Source: Mesostigma viride (lineage: Eukaryota; Streptophyta; Mesostigmatophyceae; Mesostigmatales; Mesostigmataceae). From it: DNA of 64,000 nucleotides. A program made the position numbers and the translations under genes. The stretch spans positions 4,139,509 through 4,203,508 of the forward strand of contig RPFO01000065.1 in NCBI GenBank assembly GCA_009746045.1, given 5' to 3'. This document shows positions 33,601 through 60,114 of the stretch, in pieces. The notes under the pieces are model-generated. The model worked only from the letters and a program-made list of their open reading frames with translations, was not told the origin of the DNA and did not search any database. Numbering within the stretch: the stretch's first letter is position 1; each line of letters starts with the position of its first letter.

Positions 33601-35044
33601 CCCTCTCCTCAAGCCCCCCCTGGGTGCCTGTGCTTGTTAAGGAGGCATGAACCATCATGGCGGTGCAGGTGCACCTTGTGCACCCAGAGCAGGTGACAGT
33701 TGTACATCCTCCACCTGCAGGTTGTAGCCCTGATTGTATTACAAACCCATAGATGCCCCTTTCTCAGGGCTATGTGTTACATATGCTCCCAACGGAGCTA
33801 TGATTTTAATTAATTAATTAATGCGCGCAGCTAGGAGTCACTATAAGGTCGCCGTCCAGTGACCATGGGGCCGGAGTCCAGAGTCTGCCGCCGGAATAAA
33901 TTTGAGGAAGCCCACCTTATATCCTTCATGGGGAGTCATAAGTGAGCAGCACTGGCGGGGGAACGGTCTAGCTTGTCTCGCGAGCGGGGCAGATTAGTAC
34001 TCTCGCAGCGGCTAGTGCGGTGTCACCTTTGCCCCCCACACTGGGGCCGATGAACCGGCTGGCGCATGCCAGTGCGGCTGGTACTAAGTAAGTCGAGCGT
34101 ACGCGGCCGTGTCAGCGCTGAGTAGCATCAAGACTCGATCTTCATTCTCGCACCCAAGGTCCACGGGGAAGCGCAACGCAGAATCACCCGGCAGCTGCAT
34201 GCGCTGCATGGTGGCGCACGGTGGCCTCCTTTCGGCTTCAATTCGCTGGGCATGCATCCAGCTCGATCCTGGAGCCGGTTGGTCACGGTGCAATGGCGTC
34301 GGTGTTTGAGGCCGCTTGGGACTTGAGCAGGGCCCTCGGCCCAGGTATGCATTATGGGGGGGCGCCCTCCGGCCTGACAGACTGCACAGGCTCGAGAGGT
34401 GCATGGCGATATGGTGGCCGCCTGTGCAGCAACATGTTGGGGATGCACCTCTAAGGCCAGGGGCTCGAAATCTGCTTAGCAGTCTGCTCAGCTGCCGGGG
34501 CCGCATCTAGCTAGCCTCCTCGATCGAAGTCCCGTGCGCACCACGGCTGGCTCTCCAGCTGCTGCAGGGGAGTGATCGAGGGCCCGGCCGGTCACGAGGC
34601 GGTGCTCTCAGAGGACAGTGCGGGCTGCTTTCTCCTGCTGAGGGGTAACTGAACGCATGGGGATGCCACTTGGTTGGCGACGTACTTCGATCAGTGGTCT
34701 CGACATTTTGAGCCTTTGGCCTCCACCGGCCGCGTTAATTGAGCTAGCATCTTGGCGATATTGCGTCCAGCGGGGTGAGCTTTTCCACCAGCGCCCAGGT
34801 CACGTGCTCCTCGAGCACCAGTTGCGCGGATGGGCGTCCGCAGTCCTTGGTCAGTATTTGGTATATAAGCTGCATGCGGCATTACGTGCTGGGGGCCGCA
34901 GCAGGCGGGGGTTGCAGGTCACTTGAGAGTCAGTGATGCGGCCTGACGCGCCACTGCTGCGCCGGACCAGCCTGGAGCCTCTGCTTCTTGTCGCATTGAT
35001 GTCTGAAGGTCGAGGCCAATTAAATTGGCTGCGGCGCGGCCATA
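33600..35044. other. Repeat-derived DNA with LINE traces
   Basis: No intact gene. Near 34720-34850 the stretch 'CATCTTGGCGATATTGCGTC' followed by 'CCAGCGCCCAGGTCACGTGC' matches LINE ORF1-related sequence at 61625-61700 and the 'GGTCACGTGCTCCTC' block at 39897, so this is another degraded copy of that family. The open minus-strand frame 34506-34084 is not recognised. Confidence 0.45.
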
Positions 35045-36905
35045 TTAATTAATTAATTAAACTCGTGCTCCCGTTGGGGCCGGAGTCACGGAGCACCGAT
35101 CGAAGTGCTTTTAACCCCTCATTGGTCCCATTTAAAGCCGAAAAATCGGCTGCAAAATGCTAAATTTGCAAACCACCCCACACCCAACCTACCAACATCC
35201 AAGGGCTGTCCTTGGGGGTCAAGCATGTCCATGAGTTGCCCTTCGGGGTGAGCTATCACAACCTAACATATCTGCAGGGTAGGCCATAGAAAACTACCGC
35301 CAAAGTTAGGGGGGTCGAGACGCGCGTTTTCATTTTTGGTAGAATGTGCATTTTGAATTATGTTATAAGACCTAGGCACCTACCACTTCAGGGATGATAA
35401 ACAATTAGTTGCTGAACAGTTTGAGCCATTGGGGTCATCATTTGGGTGGGTATACCAGCAGTTACACCCAGTACAGCCCATAGGGGTACCGTTGGTAAAA
35501 AGCAACCAAGGGGGTAGGGGTGGGCATACTACCTACTAATACCTACTAATATGGCCCCCAACCATGCCATACAATACATTTCCCTTCCACAATGATGGGG
35601 AAACATAACTGCATCATCACACTGCCCTTACATGGCACCTATGTGCAGGTGCCACCTTGTCCATGCACGTAGGTAACGTGGTACGGATACCCTACGCAAG
35701 GCATACATTATAGGAGGCAGCCACCAACAAACTAGTGACGTTGAGCCTATTTCAGCCTGCCCTAGCAAGGATAAACTAGGCCTAAGCTGCTATAGCTTTC
35801 CAGGTGATGGCCAGCACACCTGGTGGCACATGCTGTCAATGGGAAGCTTTTACTCACCAGTTACGTGCTTGATGATGCCACAGAGACCAGCCAACTGCCT
35901 CACAATCATGCAATATGTGTATGGGAAATGTATAACAAACATATATGGAGGTATTCAAACCCATACAGCCTCTAAAACTTATCACCATCACACTGTGGCA
36001 GGTCAACTGACTGAGGGAAGCATCTAAGAAGGGTGTTTTAGAAAGGGGCCAGGCCAGGGTCAAGAAAGAGCATGAATAATGCAAAAAGAATGTGCTACAC
36101 AAGCTAGAACGTTTATATAAATGTCAAAAATCGATAGTAAAACGATGCTGAAGCTTTACCAGGCATGGATGGCGTTACCTTGGCCCAGGCGGTGGCCGCA
36201 AAATGGCGCATTTCGGCACACCAAAGTTGTGCAGCATGGTCGCTAGATTCGGCGATTTCTTGCCACCCTTGCACGTTTATGACTACTATGTATCATAATA
36301 AGTACAAAGAAACCAATATATCCTTTAAAATACGCCGTAAAGGTATTGCTGTCAACGTTTCTATCGTCCGGCCTGATCGCAGTTTTTTCCAGCAAGAACG
36401 CTGCCGACACCTATCAAATGGCATTCCCGCGAACCAAAAATTGGCCTGTAGCATCTTTAGGACGTATAAAATCAATATCCTAAGTTTGGCCAGAAAATTC
36501 GAACGCAAACGTAAATGCCATGCGTGGCCGCAAGCCGCCATGGCCAGGTCGTCGTTTTCCGAAATGCACGTTTTACGTGGAAAAGTACCCTGACCCCTTG
36601 TACTTTGACCGGCCAGAACACCTCTATAACTTTGTCAGAAGTATGCGAACCCTAGTACCATGCTGTGAGGAAAATTATAAACTTTCGATCTTCTCAGCTA
36701 AACTTTTCCTAATTCTCAATAGTTTTCGCGCAATTTGGTCCCCCGCGGAGCAGCCGATGCATCGGCTGCAAGTCGATTTTTGGCGGAAAATCGGCTGCAA
36801 GACCAATGAGGGGTTAATCCCTGACAGTGTGTGCACAACAGGAGAAAGGGCAGAGACCCCCAGTCTCCTTCATGCCAAAGGCATGCCACAGCTGCGGCAT
36901 TCGGG
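35045..36905. repeat. Interspersed repeat split by piggyBac copy 2
   Basis: Left part 35045-35114 ('CTCGTGCTCCCGTTGGGG' to 'GTGCTTTTAA') and right part 36814-36905 ('TTAATCCCTG' to 'CATGCCAAAGGCATGCC') are the halves of the repeat found uninterrupted at 25896-26040. TTAA is present once in the uninterrupted copy and on both sides of the insert here. Confidence 0.8.
35115..36813. mobile_element. piggyBac-like non-autonomous element, copy 2
   Basis: The element is 1699 bp, the same length as copy 1, flanked by TTAA at 35111-35114 and 36814-36817. Its inverted repeats read CCCCTCATTGG at the left end and CCAATGAGGGG at the right. The middle is highly similar to copy 1, including the 142-codon frame at 36165-36593. 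The terminal ~80 bp diverge between copies while each copy's two ends match each other. No transposase seen. Confidence 0.87.
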
Positions 36906-37209
36906 CACGTTAGCTAAACGGACACGCTAACGATCCGGCAATCTGTGGGTGCAATAAGACCCATGTGAGCATGGCATAACAAGGAGCGTGGGCAAGTAAA
37001 CTGATTGCCGGCATAGCCAAGACGTAGCATGGCTGTACAACAAGGACTATAAGCTAAGGCTACTAGTACATGGCAGTGGTTGTGTAGGTACCGTGCGTTA
37101 GCGGTGCACGTGACTAGGTATGTTGGCACTTGGCACGGCTAGGCAAACGTTCTAAGCATATGGCTGCCATGGCGGCAGTGACCGACTACCAATGGATACA
37201 AGCTATAGG
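36906..37209. other. Non-coding repeat DNA
   Basis: Continues the interspersed repeat ('TCTGTGGGTGCAATAAGACC' near 36943, also seen at 21446 and 28886). No gene seen. Confidence 0.45.
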
Positions 37210-40200
37210 GCCATTAGCTAGTCTACTGTAGCCCGCGGGGGGCATCCACATCTTGTGGTTGATCATCAGGTCCCCACCCCTCCAGTACACCTTGGGCTTC
37301 TGGGGGTCCTGCTTGTGGCGGAGGTACTCCGGCCACAGGTCGCGTCGCTGCTGCTGCTGAGCGGGGCTGGGTCAGGTCGTCGTCCAGCGTCCAGGTGAGG
37401 TCGTGCAACCGCTTGCGACGAGAGAGGAACCCGGCTGCTTGGACCCCCACAGGACATCCTCACGGGAGGGGAAGGACGTGAGCAGAACTGGTGGGGGAGC
37501 CGCCTGTCCCGTGAGTGGGGAAGGCGGTGACACCCACGCAGTTCTACCTCACCTACCAGGCCCATGAGGGTAAGGAGCTGGTCCTTGAGCTCGTCGGCGA
37601 GGGAGGTTGACGTCTCACCTGGCTTTCGGGGGAAACGACGCAGCACGTACCACTCTGCACTCGCGGCGAGCGCGGTCGGTGGCCTCCCGTTGGTTGGCCT
37701 GGCGGTGGTCGGTCCTTCAGCTCCTGGAGCCGGCTTCGTGGCGATGGCGTCGGTGGTGGAGGCGGTCGCTGACCGCCAGTGTGAGATCATACGCCGTATA
37801 ATACGGTATAATACGGTATAATACGTAATACGCTGGCTTTGAGCGTATGATTTTTCATACGTAATACGTTTTAGCGCATAATGACGTATAATACCGTATA
37901 ATACCGTATAATGCCGTGTTTTCCGCGTTTTTTTTACGTTGCGCGGCTAGGATGCCAGAACGACAGGGCAACGATTTGAAGCCACAGATTTCGTATCTCT
38001 ACTAATAAGTACTGACCCGTCTGAACTTTTACAATTCGACGCGATCTTATTTTGACATTGTGGTGCACAGTGCGCGCACCGTGCGGAGGTGGCCATGGCG
38101 ACGTGCGTTCCGTTAAAATATGGCTAATCCGGCGGGCGACAGGCGAAAAAATTAAGCCGATGGTTAAAAGTGATGTTCTATTATGATGTTTCATAGCAAG
38201 ATCTGCACTATTTGCAAATTCGCTGCCTTTGTTGGTACAGATTTGCACGGGGGTCTCATCCAACGTCAATTTGGCCGCGATGAATAATCTAGCATGTGTG
38301 CCTGCGACGGTAGAACTCGACATTCGTGGGTTATTTTGATGCAGCAAGAGCCGTTTAGTAACGGACACCATGAAAATAACCTAAGCATCTTCGATCTGCG
38401 GCCATTTCCTGTCATTTCTAAAATGATTTCGTTCAGGCCTGCGCGATCCGCGGTTAATCCATCCATGGCTGGCTGGCTTTTCTTGCGCGCCTGGGTAGGA
38501 AATAATGCCGGCCGTGGTACGTTGATTTGCCGCATGTCACCGCCCAGTCTGTTTGCGCTCTTAATGAACCTGGCATGAAACTTTTTGCGCCGTTTCTGGG
38601 TTTTTCTTGCTATTTTGTTCTCCACTTGTTGCAGTTGTGCTATCAGATTTTCCGCAGCTTTCAATGGTTTTCCTTACGCTGCGTATGCCATGCTTCCTAA
38701 AGCTACCCAGAATTGATCGGGCAGTTATCTGGCTTTGCTACGCTTCCTGTATGGAGGTTTTCGCACGGTAGACATTCTATATTGCGTAGTCAAGGACCCT
38801 AGCTGCCTGGGAGCGGCATCACCGTTGCAAGGAGCTGGCGAGCTCATAGACGCCTGTCATGCTCTTCAGCCTGCTGGAAAACAAGGTTGTTGTATGGAAG
38901 GTGAGAATATGTGAGTTACTTATCACATCCCCACCTGTTTAGCCTCCGTGGTTCCCCAACGGGGACACGAGATTAATTAATATTTCAGTAATATTTATTC
39001 AGTTAATTAATTAATTAATGCACACCACGAGTCACACACCTGTAGTCACATGCAGCTCAGTATATTCACATAGCATCGCACCATGCAAACATACTACATG
39101 CATTAATTGTATACTACTGTAGTATTTGCGTGCATGCACAGCCACATATATATATTAAAATATATAATTACTTGCATCAAAGTGAAGGCACCCAAGTAAA
39201 CATAACCAATATAAAGCCACATATATACACATACACACAATTATGCATGCGCACGTTTACATTCTCAGTATTACATGCAATACATCGATCGTGTCCACAA
39301 TATCCACCGTATAGAGTATAGCCGAGGGTAGGGCAACCTTGGATTATGTCCAAAACAGTGTTAAAAACATGTGGATTGATGGTGGGTGTCTTAAAATGTG
39401 TAAAATCAGAGTATTCTGAGTGTGTCCGTACGAAAACGTATAATACCGTATTATACCGTATTATACCGTATTATACATTATACTCCACCGTGACCGTATA
39501 ACGCGTATAACGTACGATCTCACTCTGCTGACCGCAGCAGGTCCGCATAGGAGAGGGGCGGGAGGTCGCCAGCATCCAGCCGGGCGGGGTGCCAGGCTGG
39601 GATGCGATGGTGGCCGTCTGCTCCGCTATCTTTGCCGGGGACCTGTGAGGCCAGGGCCTCGGTGTGAGCGGTGATGGCTTCAAGCTTCTTCAGGAGCACG
39701 CCGCACTTGCCCTCCACCTGGTTGAGGCGAGAGACAAGTGCAGCGTGCGTCTCAGATGCCTGCGCCGCGGTGTGCAGCGCCGTGAACTGGGGTTGTAGCT
39801 TGTGGACGACCTTGGTTTCCACATTGGAGACCCGGGCCTCCACCGTGTTGAGCGTCGTGTTCAGCGACGGTCAGCTTCTCGGCCAACGGCCGGCCAGGTC
39901 ACGTGCTCCTCCAGCACTGCTCGGATGTCATCCTTGCAGAGGGAGGAAGCCGATGTGGCTGTCGGCCGCGCAGGCTGGGCTGGGGCGCGGATCTTGGCTG
40001 CGATTTTGTCCATAGGTAGCTGGTAGAAGCTGCACAGGACGGCGAGGCCGGCGGCCGGTTGAGGTCTCCCCTGCATGGTAAAGAACCTCTCCAGGTTCTC
40101 GTCGGGGATGGGCCCTGTGGCCCCATGGAGCTTGCGTACGTCCTGTGCCAAGAAACGCACTATTTCGGCGCATTCTTCTGTGGACAGCTCTAGTAGCCAG

Positions 40201-40412
40201 CGCTGAAAAGAAAAGCGGTCGTAATCAGGTAGGTACCTGCGCCATTTGTGTTCGTGGCAGGGTTTCTTGGGCTTGGGCGAGGCGCTTGGCGATGGGTTTG
40301 CTGGCGATGGATTTGCGAGCCCAGCCGGCTGGGCAAGGACGATGGCGAGTGGGTTGGGCTGGGAGCCGGAAAGCTCCTTTTCCAAACCCCGTTTTGCTTT
40401 TGGGGTCGTCAT
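37210..40412 (-). mobile_element. LINE ORF1 copy interrupted by a hAT element
   Basis: Minus-strand ORF1 starting at 40412 ('MTTPKAKRGLEKELSG'). A basic, proline-rich N-terminus and a helical domain ('RFSFQRWLLELSTEECAEIV') run to 39861. After one frame change, a coiled-coil-like part ('VSNVETKVVHKLQPQF', 'LVSRLNQVEGKCGVLLKKLE') ends at the hAT insertion (39527). After the insert, the same frame resumes at 37776 and reads to 'PRKPGETSTSLADELKDQLL'. A frame change then leads to 'TWTLDDDLT' and 'DPQKPKVYWRGGDLMINHK'. If the insert and one 8-bp duplication are removed, the frame is continuous across the junction. Best-preserved ORF1 of this family in the window, but not intact. Confidence 0.72.
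37777..39527 (-). mobile_element. hAT-type non-autonomous transposon, copy 1
   Basis: The element is 1751 bp with an 8-bp target duplication CTGACCGC on both sides (37769-37776, 39528-39535). Inverted ends are CAGTGTGAGATCATACG / CAGAGTGAGATCGTACG. CAG-type ends with an 8-bp duplication are the hAT hallmark. Both subterminal regions carry 10-bp repeats of the ATACGGTATA type. Internal frames (38664-38266, 132 codons; 38371-37934, 145 codons) are shared with copy 2 but match no hAT transposase I recognise; captured host sequence is possible. Strand is set so that the 132-codon frame reads forward. Confidence 0.9.
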
Positions 40413-41377
40413 AGCTGCTTCTCACGTGCGCAACGTTGGCAATACTGCGTTTCAGCCGTGACCGATTATACAGTTGGCGCGTGCGTCTCAAAAAAACGCA
40501 TCGAATGCAAGTGGTCTGACCGAATTTGGGGCTCAGATGCAAAAGATCTGAACTCCGCCGTCAGCCATACCGGCGCCGTCAGCCATTTTCATTTCAGTAG
40601 GAGAAGGCCATATATGCGACACTTAATGTATGCAAAGTTCTCACCTCCGTAATTTATCATTCTCAATGAAAATATATGTGACAGGCATGCATGTCCCTGA
40701 AAGCCTGGTTTTAATTAAATAGCGCACATAAATGTCTCTCGATCCACAGCTCGCCCTCGTGGCCCGCAAGGTGCCTAGTAGCTAGAAACTAGTCTATTCT
40801 GGACAAGAATACCATATTGCCAGCTGAGGATAGCCGCCATATACTACCGCCGTTGTCTCTTTGATACTACCGCCTCGTCTACCATTACTAGAAGACCGTA
40901 CGTTGTACTTCGTTGTACGTACTTTGGGTGGTTGACTCGATTGCCAGATATCGAACCGGCAAACCCATGCAGCTTAAAGCGTGAATGACTGTATAGACGG
41001 CACGATATATATTAAAAAAATAATTACTTACAGCAGAGTGAAATCACTCAAACCAAAGCAAACGCCCAGCTAAAAACCTATGTACAGAGCCATGTCAAAG
41101 CTCTATACTACGATAAGACCAATGGAAACGCCTAACGGGAGGAACCTAGCTAGGCACGATATATATTCATTGAGAATGATAGATTACGGAGGTGAGATAG
41201 GCATGCAACATAAGGAAAAACCCGATAACTGGCACGATATATATTAAAAATATAATTACTTACAGCAGAGTGAAATCACTCAAACCAAAGCAAACGCCCA
41301 GCTATAAACCTATATACAGAGCCATGTCAAAGCTCTATACTACGATAAGACCAATGGAAACGCCTAACGGGAGGAAC
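40413..41377. repeat. Direct and inverted repeats, no gene
   Basis: Two direct 150-bp repeats (40999-41148 and 41231-41380) begin 'GGCACGATATATATTAAAAA' and end 'GGGAGGAACCTA'. A ~38-bp inverted pair ('TCTCACCTCCGTAATTTATC' at 40639-40675; its complement at 41161-41198) brackets the first direct repeat. This looks like a small composite or MITE-like structure upstream of the ORF1 start. Confidence 0.7.
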
Positions 41378-41923
41378 CTAATAGCCCTGCTGCACCGCAA
41401 AATCAGCCCGCGTACGGCGGAGCATGATGTCCGCCATGGCCCGAGTCAGCGCCACCGACAAGCGCTGACGCCAATATGACGTCCAGGTCCGCGCCGACCA
41501 TGGGGCCCGCTGGCCCTCCAGGTCCAGCCGGTCCTCCCGGAGCCGGTAACACTCCTTGAAGAAGGCGGAGGTCAGGGGCCCCATGGCCCCAAACTCCTCC
41601 AGGACAAAGGGCACCACACGATGGTGCCCGACGTCGCCGTAGGCCAGGAGCTTGGCCCGCTCCGCCCGGTCCGCCGTGTAACCTGCCGTGAGGGAGGCCC
41701 CAGCCACGTGGCTAAGAGCCAAGGGCCGCGCCACCGAAACGTCAATAAGCAGATGCCGGCCACCCCCCTCAAAGTCCAGCACCACGATGTCAGGCCGGTG
41801 GTTGGGGGAATAGAAGGCAGCGCCATCCGCATCCTCGGACCGGATGTTCGCGTGGGGGAAAACCGACCGAATCATGGTGAGCACCACCGTCAGGAGGACA
41901 GTGTGCAAATACAAACACGGCAC
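41378..41923 (-). mobile_element. LINE ORF2 C-terminal nuclease-like fragment
   Basis: A 181-codon minus-strand frame reads 'NHRPDIVVLDFEGGGRHLLI', then 'DVSVARPLALSHVAGASL', then 'GDVGHHRVVPFVLEEFGAMG'. The RPD / lllDVsV / PxVxExxGA pattern is typical of the PD-(D/E)xK-like domain at the C-terminus of reverse-transcriptase proteins of algal LINEs (from memory). No reverse transcriptase domain adjoins it, so this is a 3' fragment. It is open throughout, suggesting recent insertion or chance preservation. Confidence 0.6.
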
Positions 41924-41979
41924 GATATATATAAGACCGCGCGAATCGACATGAGGACTAGAGTGCAGGCTTCGGGATC

Positions 41980-42425
41980 GAGAGGCCTTTATATTTTCCC
42001 AAAGTGGCGCCTCTCAATGAGTTCCAGGCCTATCTGTGGCCATTGAACCATGCACGGCGGGGGCAGCCTTACTGTATCCGCTATCAGCTTTTGCTGTGTA
42101 CTTGAAGCTTTATCGCACCCATATAGGTCTTGAGAGTCTTCAGTATCAGGGTATGCCTCGATCGCATTTCGGACGAGATGAGGCAACGTAGGATAGCGTT
42201 CCTTGGACATCTTGCTCGCACCCGCAGTCAGGTAGACACCGACCTCGGTCTGCCGGGCCGGCCCCCAGCGGCTTGGCCAGCCAGGGCGGCATATCCTGAT
42301 CGACCTGGCCTGGCCCCAAGGACATTCCTAGAAAGCTGGGTAAAACTGCCATGAACTATATATACACAGCAGTTGCTGGCCGACCTAGTGGTCCCAGCTT
42401 AGTTTGAACACCGCATTCCCCCTCG
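41980..42425 (+). mobile_element. LINE ORF2 3' relic
   Basis: Plus-strand frame around 42160-42355 reads 'RISDEMRQRRIAFLGHLAR', similar to the 'RRLRWLGHVLRM' motif near the end of LINE reverse transcriptases. Bases 42370-42420 ('GTTGCTGGCCGACCTAGTGG' and following) recur at 62083-62130 before hAT copy 2. Confidence 0.5.
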
Positions 42426-43190
42426 CTTCGCCCACCTCCATCCATCCAGCAAGGGAATATGTGCTACATGATCTCCCAACGGAGTCACGTTATAATTTGA
42501 TTTTTTTTTTTTAAATTTTAATTCCTTCCCTCTCTCTTGCTTGGACTGATATGCATAGACTAGTTTAGAGTTAGCATAGTTAGGTTTCGCAGCTTCGCCC
42601 ACCTCCATCCATCCAGCAAGGGAATATGTGCTACACATGATCTCCCCACGGAGTCATGTTAATTATAAAATAATTTAATTTTTATCGCACCCGCACGAAT
42701 GAATTTTTATTGCTAGACTCCCGGTGAGCAGTTTAACTGAACCGGTGGCTGGCTGGGCACCTTTCAAAGGTAACAAGAGAAGGGGGAAGGGCCGTGCCAC
42801 CTCCTAGTTGTGCTCACAAACAGGGAGGAACGGAACAGTACTCAACAAAGTCGGTACCCCGTGACTCTCCCAACGGAGGCGCGTGAATGCGAGGGGGCAG
42901 GAAAGTTGATGTCTTCGAAAATTGCCACACCCACTGCACGAACTTGCTGCATATTTATTAGTATAACATTACAGAATTTGTTTTGGCTAATTCTCAAGTA
43001 GCATGTCTGTACACAAAATGGTTCGCAGGGTCATCGTGTCGAAGAAGATCTACACTATTCACATGACAGAGACCTCTCATAATGCAAGTATGTTGCCCAA
43101 AAGTAATCCAACCTATGGTAGGAAACTATACACACCACGTGCAATAGCTAAAACCATGCATTCAGTTTGGTTTGTACAAAGGGACCTACC
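42426..43190. repeat. Downstream flank of the SYD-like gene with a 67-bp direct repeat
   Basis: 'CTTCGCCCACCTCCATCCAT' plus 'CCAGCAAGGGAATATGTGCT' and 'GGAGTCA' occur at 42426-42492 and 42593-42662. The rest (42670-43190) shows no coding potential I can support. Confidence 0.6.
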
Positions 43191-43195
43191 TTACA
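43191..43195 (-). terminator. Possible poly(A) signal (TGTAA) of the SYD-like gene
   Basis: TGTAA on the minus strand about 127 nt after the stop codon. TGTAA is the usual chlorophyte polyadenylation signal; whether it applies here depends on the lineage. Confidence 0.3.
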
Positions 43196-43321
43196 TCTTG
43201 CCGACTTGGGCAAACTACGTGCAATGCTCGGTCACCACACAAGCAGAGGGAACGCACTGACAAAATAGAGGGCAAGCATGTAGATAATCAGGATTGATCA
43301 ACCCTCGTGCTTTGCCACCTG

Positions 43322-58827
<15,506 letters not shown>

Positions 58828-58831
58828 TCAT

Positions 58832-59537
58832 TCCATGTACACAGAATCAGGCATATTCCCGTAGGCAGGGGACGAACCGGATATCGGACCGTCACCTGGA
58901 AGCTATCGACGCAATTGAATTCCGAATTCGCAATTCTGCCATCGGCATAGATGCTGTCGCCAGCACTTAGCGCGCAATTCAAAATGGTCTACCGGGGCGG
59001 GCTAAAAGCACCACGCGAAACAGCAATCCTTCGCGCCCCATGAAATACGGCGTGAAAAAAGTCGGTGAAAGTGACGATTGCCGAAGAAAAGCACCGCACG
59101 CGCAGCACTTCTGTTGCTACTTGCTAGTTTTGTCACAATTTTAAACGAAACTGTTGCCCTGCATATCCCGTGACAACATTGCTTACCCAGGCTGCACCAG
59201 GGAGGCCAAGCGTTGCTGCTTTAAAGAAAGGCCAGTATCTCCTCCTCGTTCCAGCCACGAGGCATATGAGCGATCAAACTTGTCTTGCCTGCCCGCCGGC
59301 CTTGACGACACCCACCTCTGACAGACTCGGCTACTCTCCAGTCTCCACTCGCCTGAAAGTAGGAAGCATCCACGAAGCGTTAGGGTATCCACGAAGCGTT
59401 GACGTTTCTTTGATTCGGGGATTGAGCGTTCCTTACCAGTTCAGGCCGACCATCCTAGGAGGATCTCGAAGCATAAAATATAGATATCCTGAACGGCTGA
59501 ACACCTGCAGGCTGCACGGCTGCAACCATGCGGAAGA
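58832..59537. other. Upstream region of the SYD-like gene
   Basis: Presumed promoter and 5' UTR of the minus-strand gene. No TATA box stands out. An imperfect 17-bp direct repeat 'CCACGAAGCGTT(A/G)GGGTAT'-like occurs at about 59370 and 59388. No other gene seen. Confidence 0.4.
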
Positions 59538-59539
59538 TA

Positions 59540-60112
59540 TACCGTAGTGGTTACAATATATGTACGCGTAATTATCGTACGAATACTTTTAGGAATTTTT
59601 GTTACGTGTACGAGAACTTTTGGGAATTATTTTTACTGTACGTACGTATAATGTCAGGGTATATTCAAGGGTGCGCGAGTACCTAGTAGGTAGTTCAGTT
59701 CAGTTTGACTGAACTGCATGTAGGTACTAGGTAGTAGCCATTAGATAGTAGCCAAGGAGGGACGTGGTAGTGCCATCTGGGGTCAGGAATTTACCCCACA
59801 AGCCGTCCAGAGTACGTTGCTTTTTCTCACCCATAGCCACCTAGCTATCCATAACCTAACGAGAGAACACCAACGGAGCACACCACGAAACGAGGCACCT
59901 ACCCACATATCAACGCAGATCAAACGAAGTTTGCGCGCGAAAACTCCCTCCGGGCGCCGCGCCACGGGTAGCTAGGCTTTAAGGTCTGCGCCGCGCTGCG
60001 CTGGTGGTACCTAATTTTGAGGTGTACGAGGCCCGGAAGAGGGTTTTTTTGGGCCTGTACGAGGTCGATTCGTACGATAATTACGCGTACATATATTGTA
60101 ACCACTACGGTA
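59540..60112. mobile_element. MITE with ~45-bp inverted repeats and TA target duplication
   Basis: Left end 'TACCGTAGTGGTTACAATAT' plus 'ATGTACGCGTAATTATCGTA' is complemented at 60068-60112, and TA flanks both sides (59538-59539, 60113-60114). The 573-bp element has no coding frame. A TA duplication suggests the Tc1/mariner superfamily, but the family is not proven. Confidence 0.75.
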
Positions 60113-60114
60113 TA

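Noticed and set aside
58829-58831. Alternative start codon 4 nt upstream of the chosen SYD-like ATG
   Set aside because: It gives phase 1 at the exon 1 donor, which does not fit exon 2; the ATG at 58827 gives phase 0.
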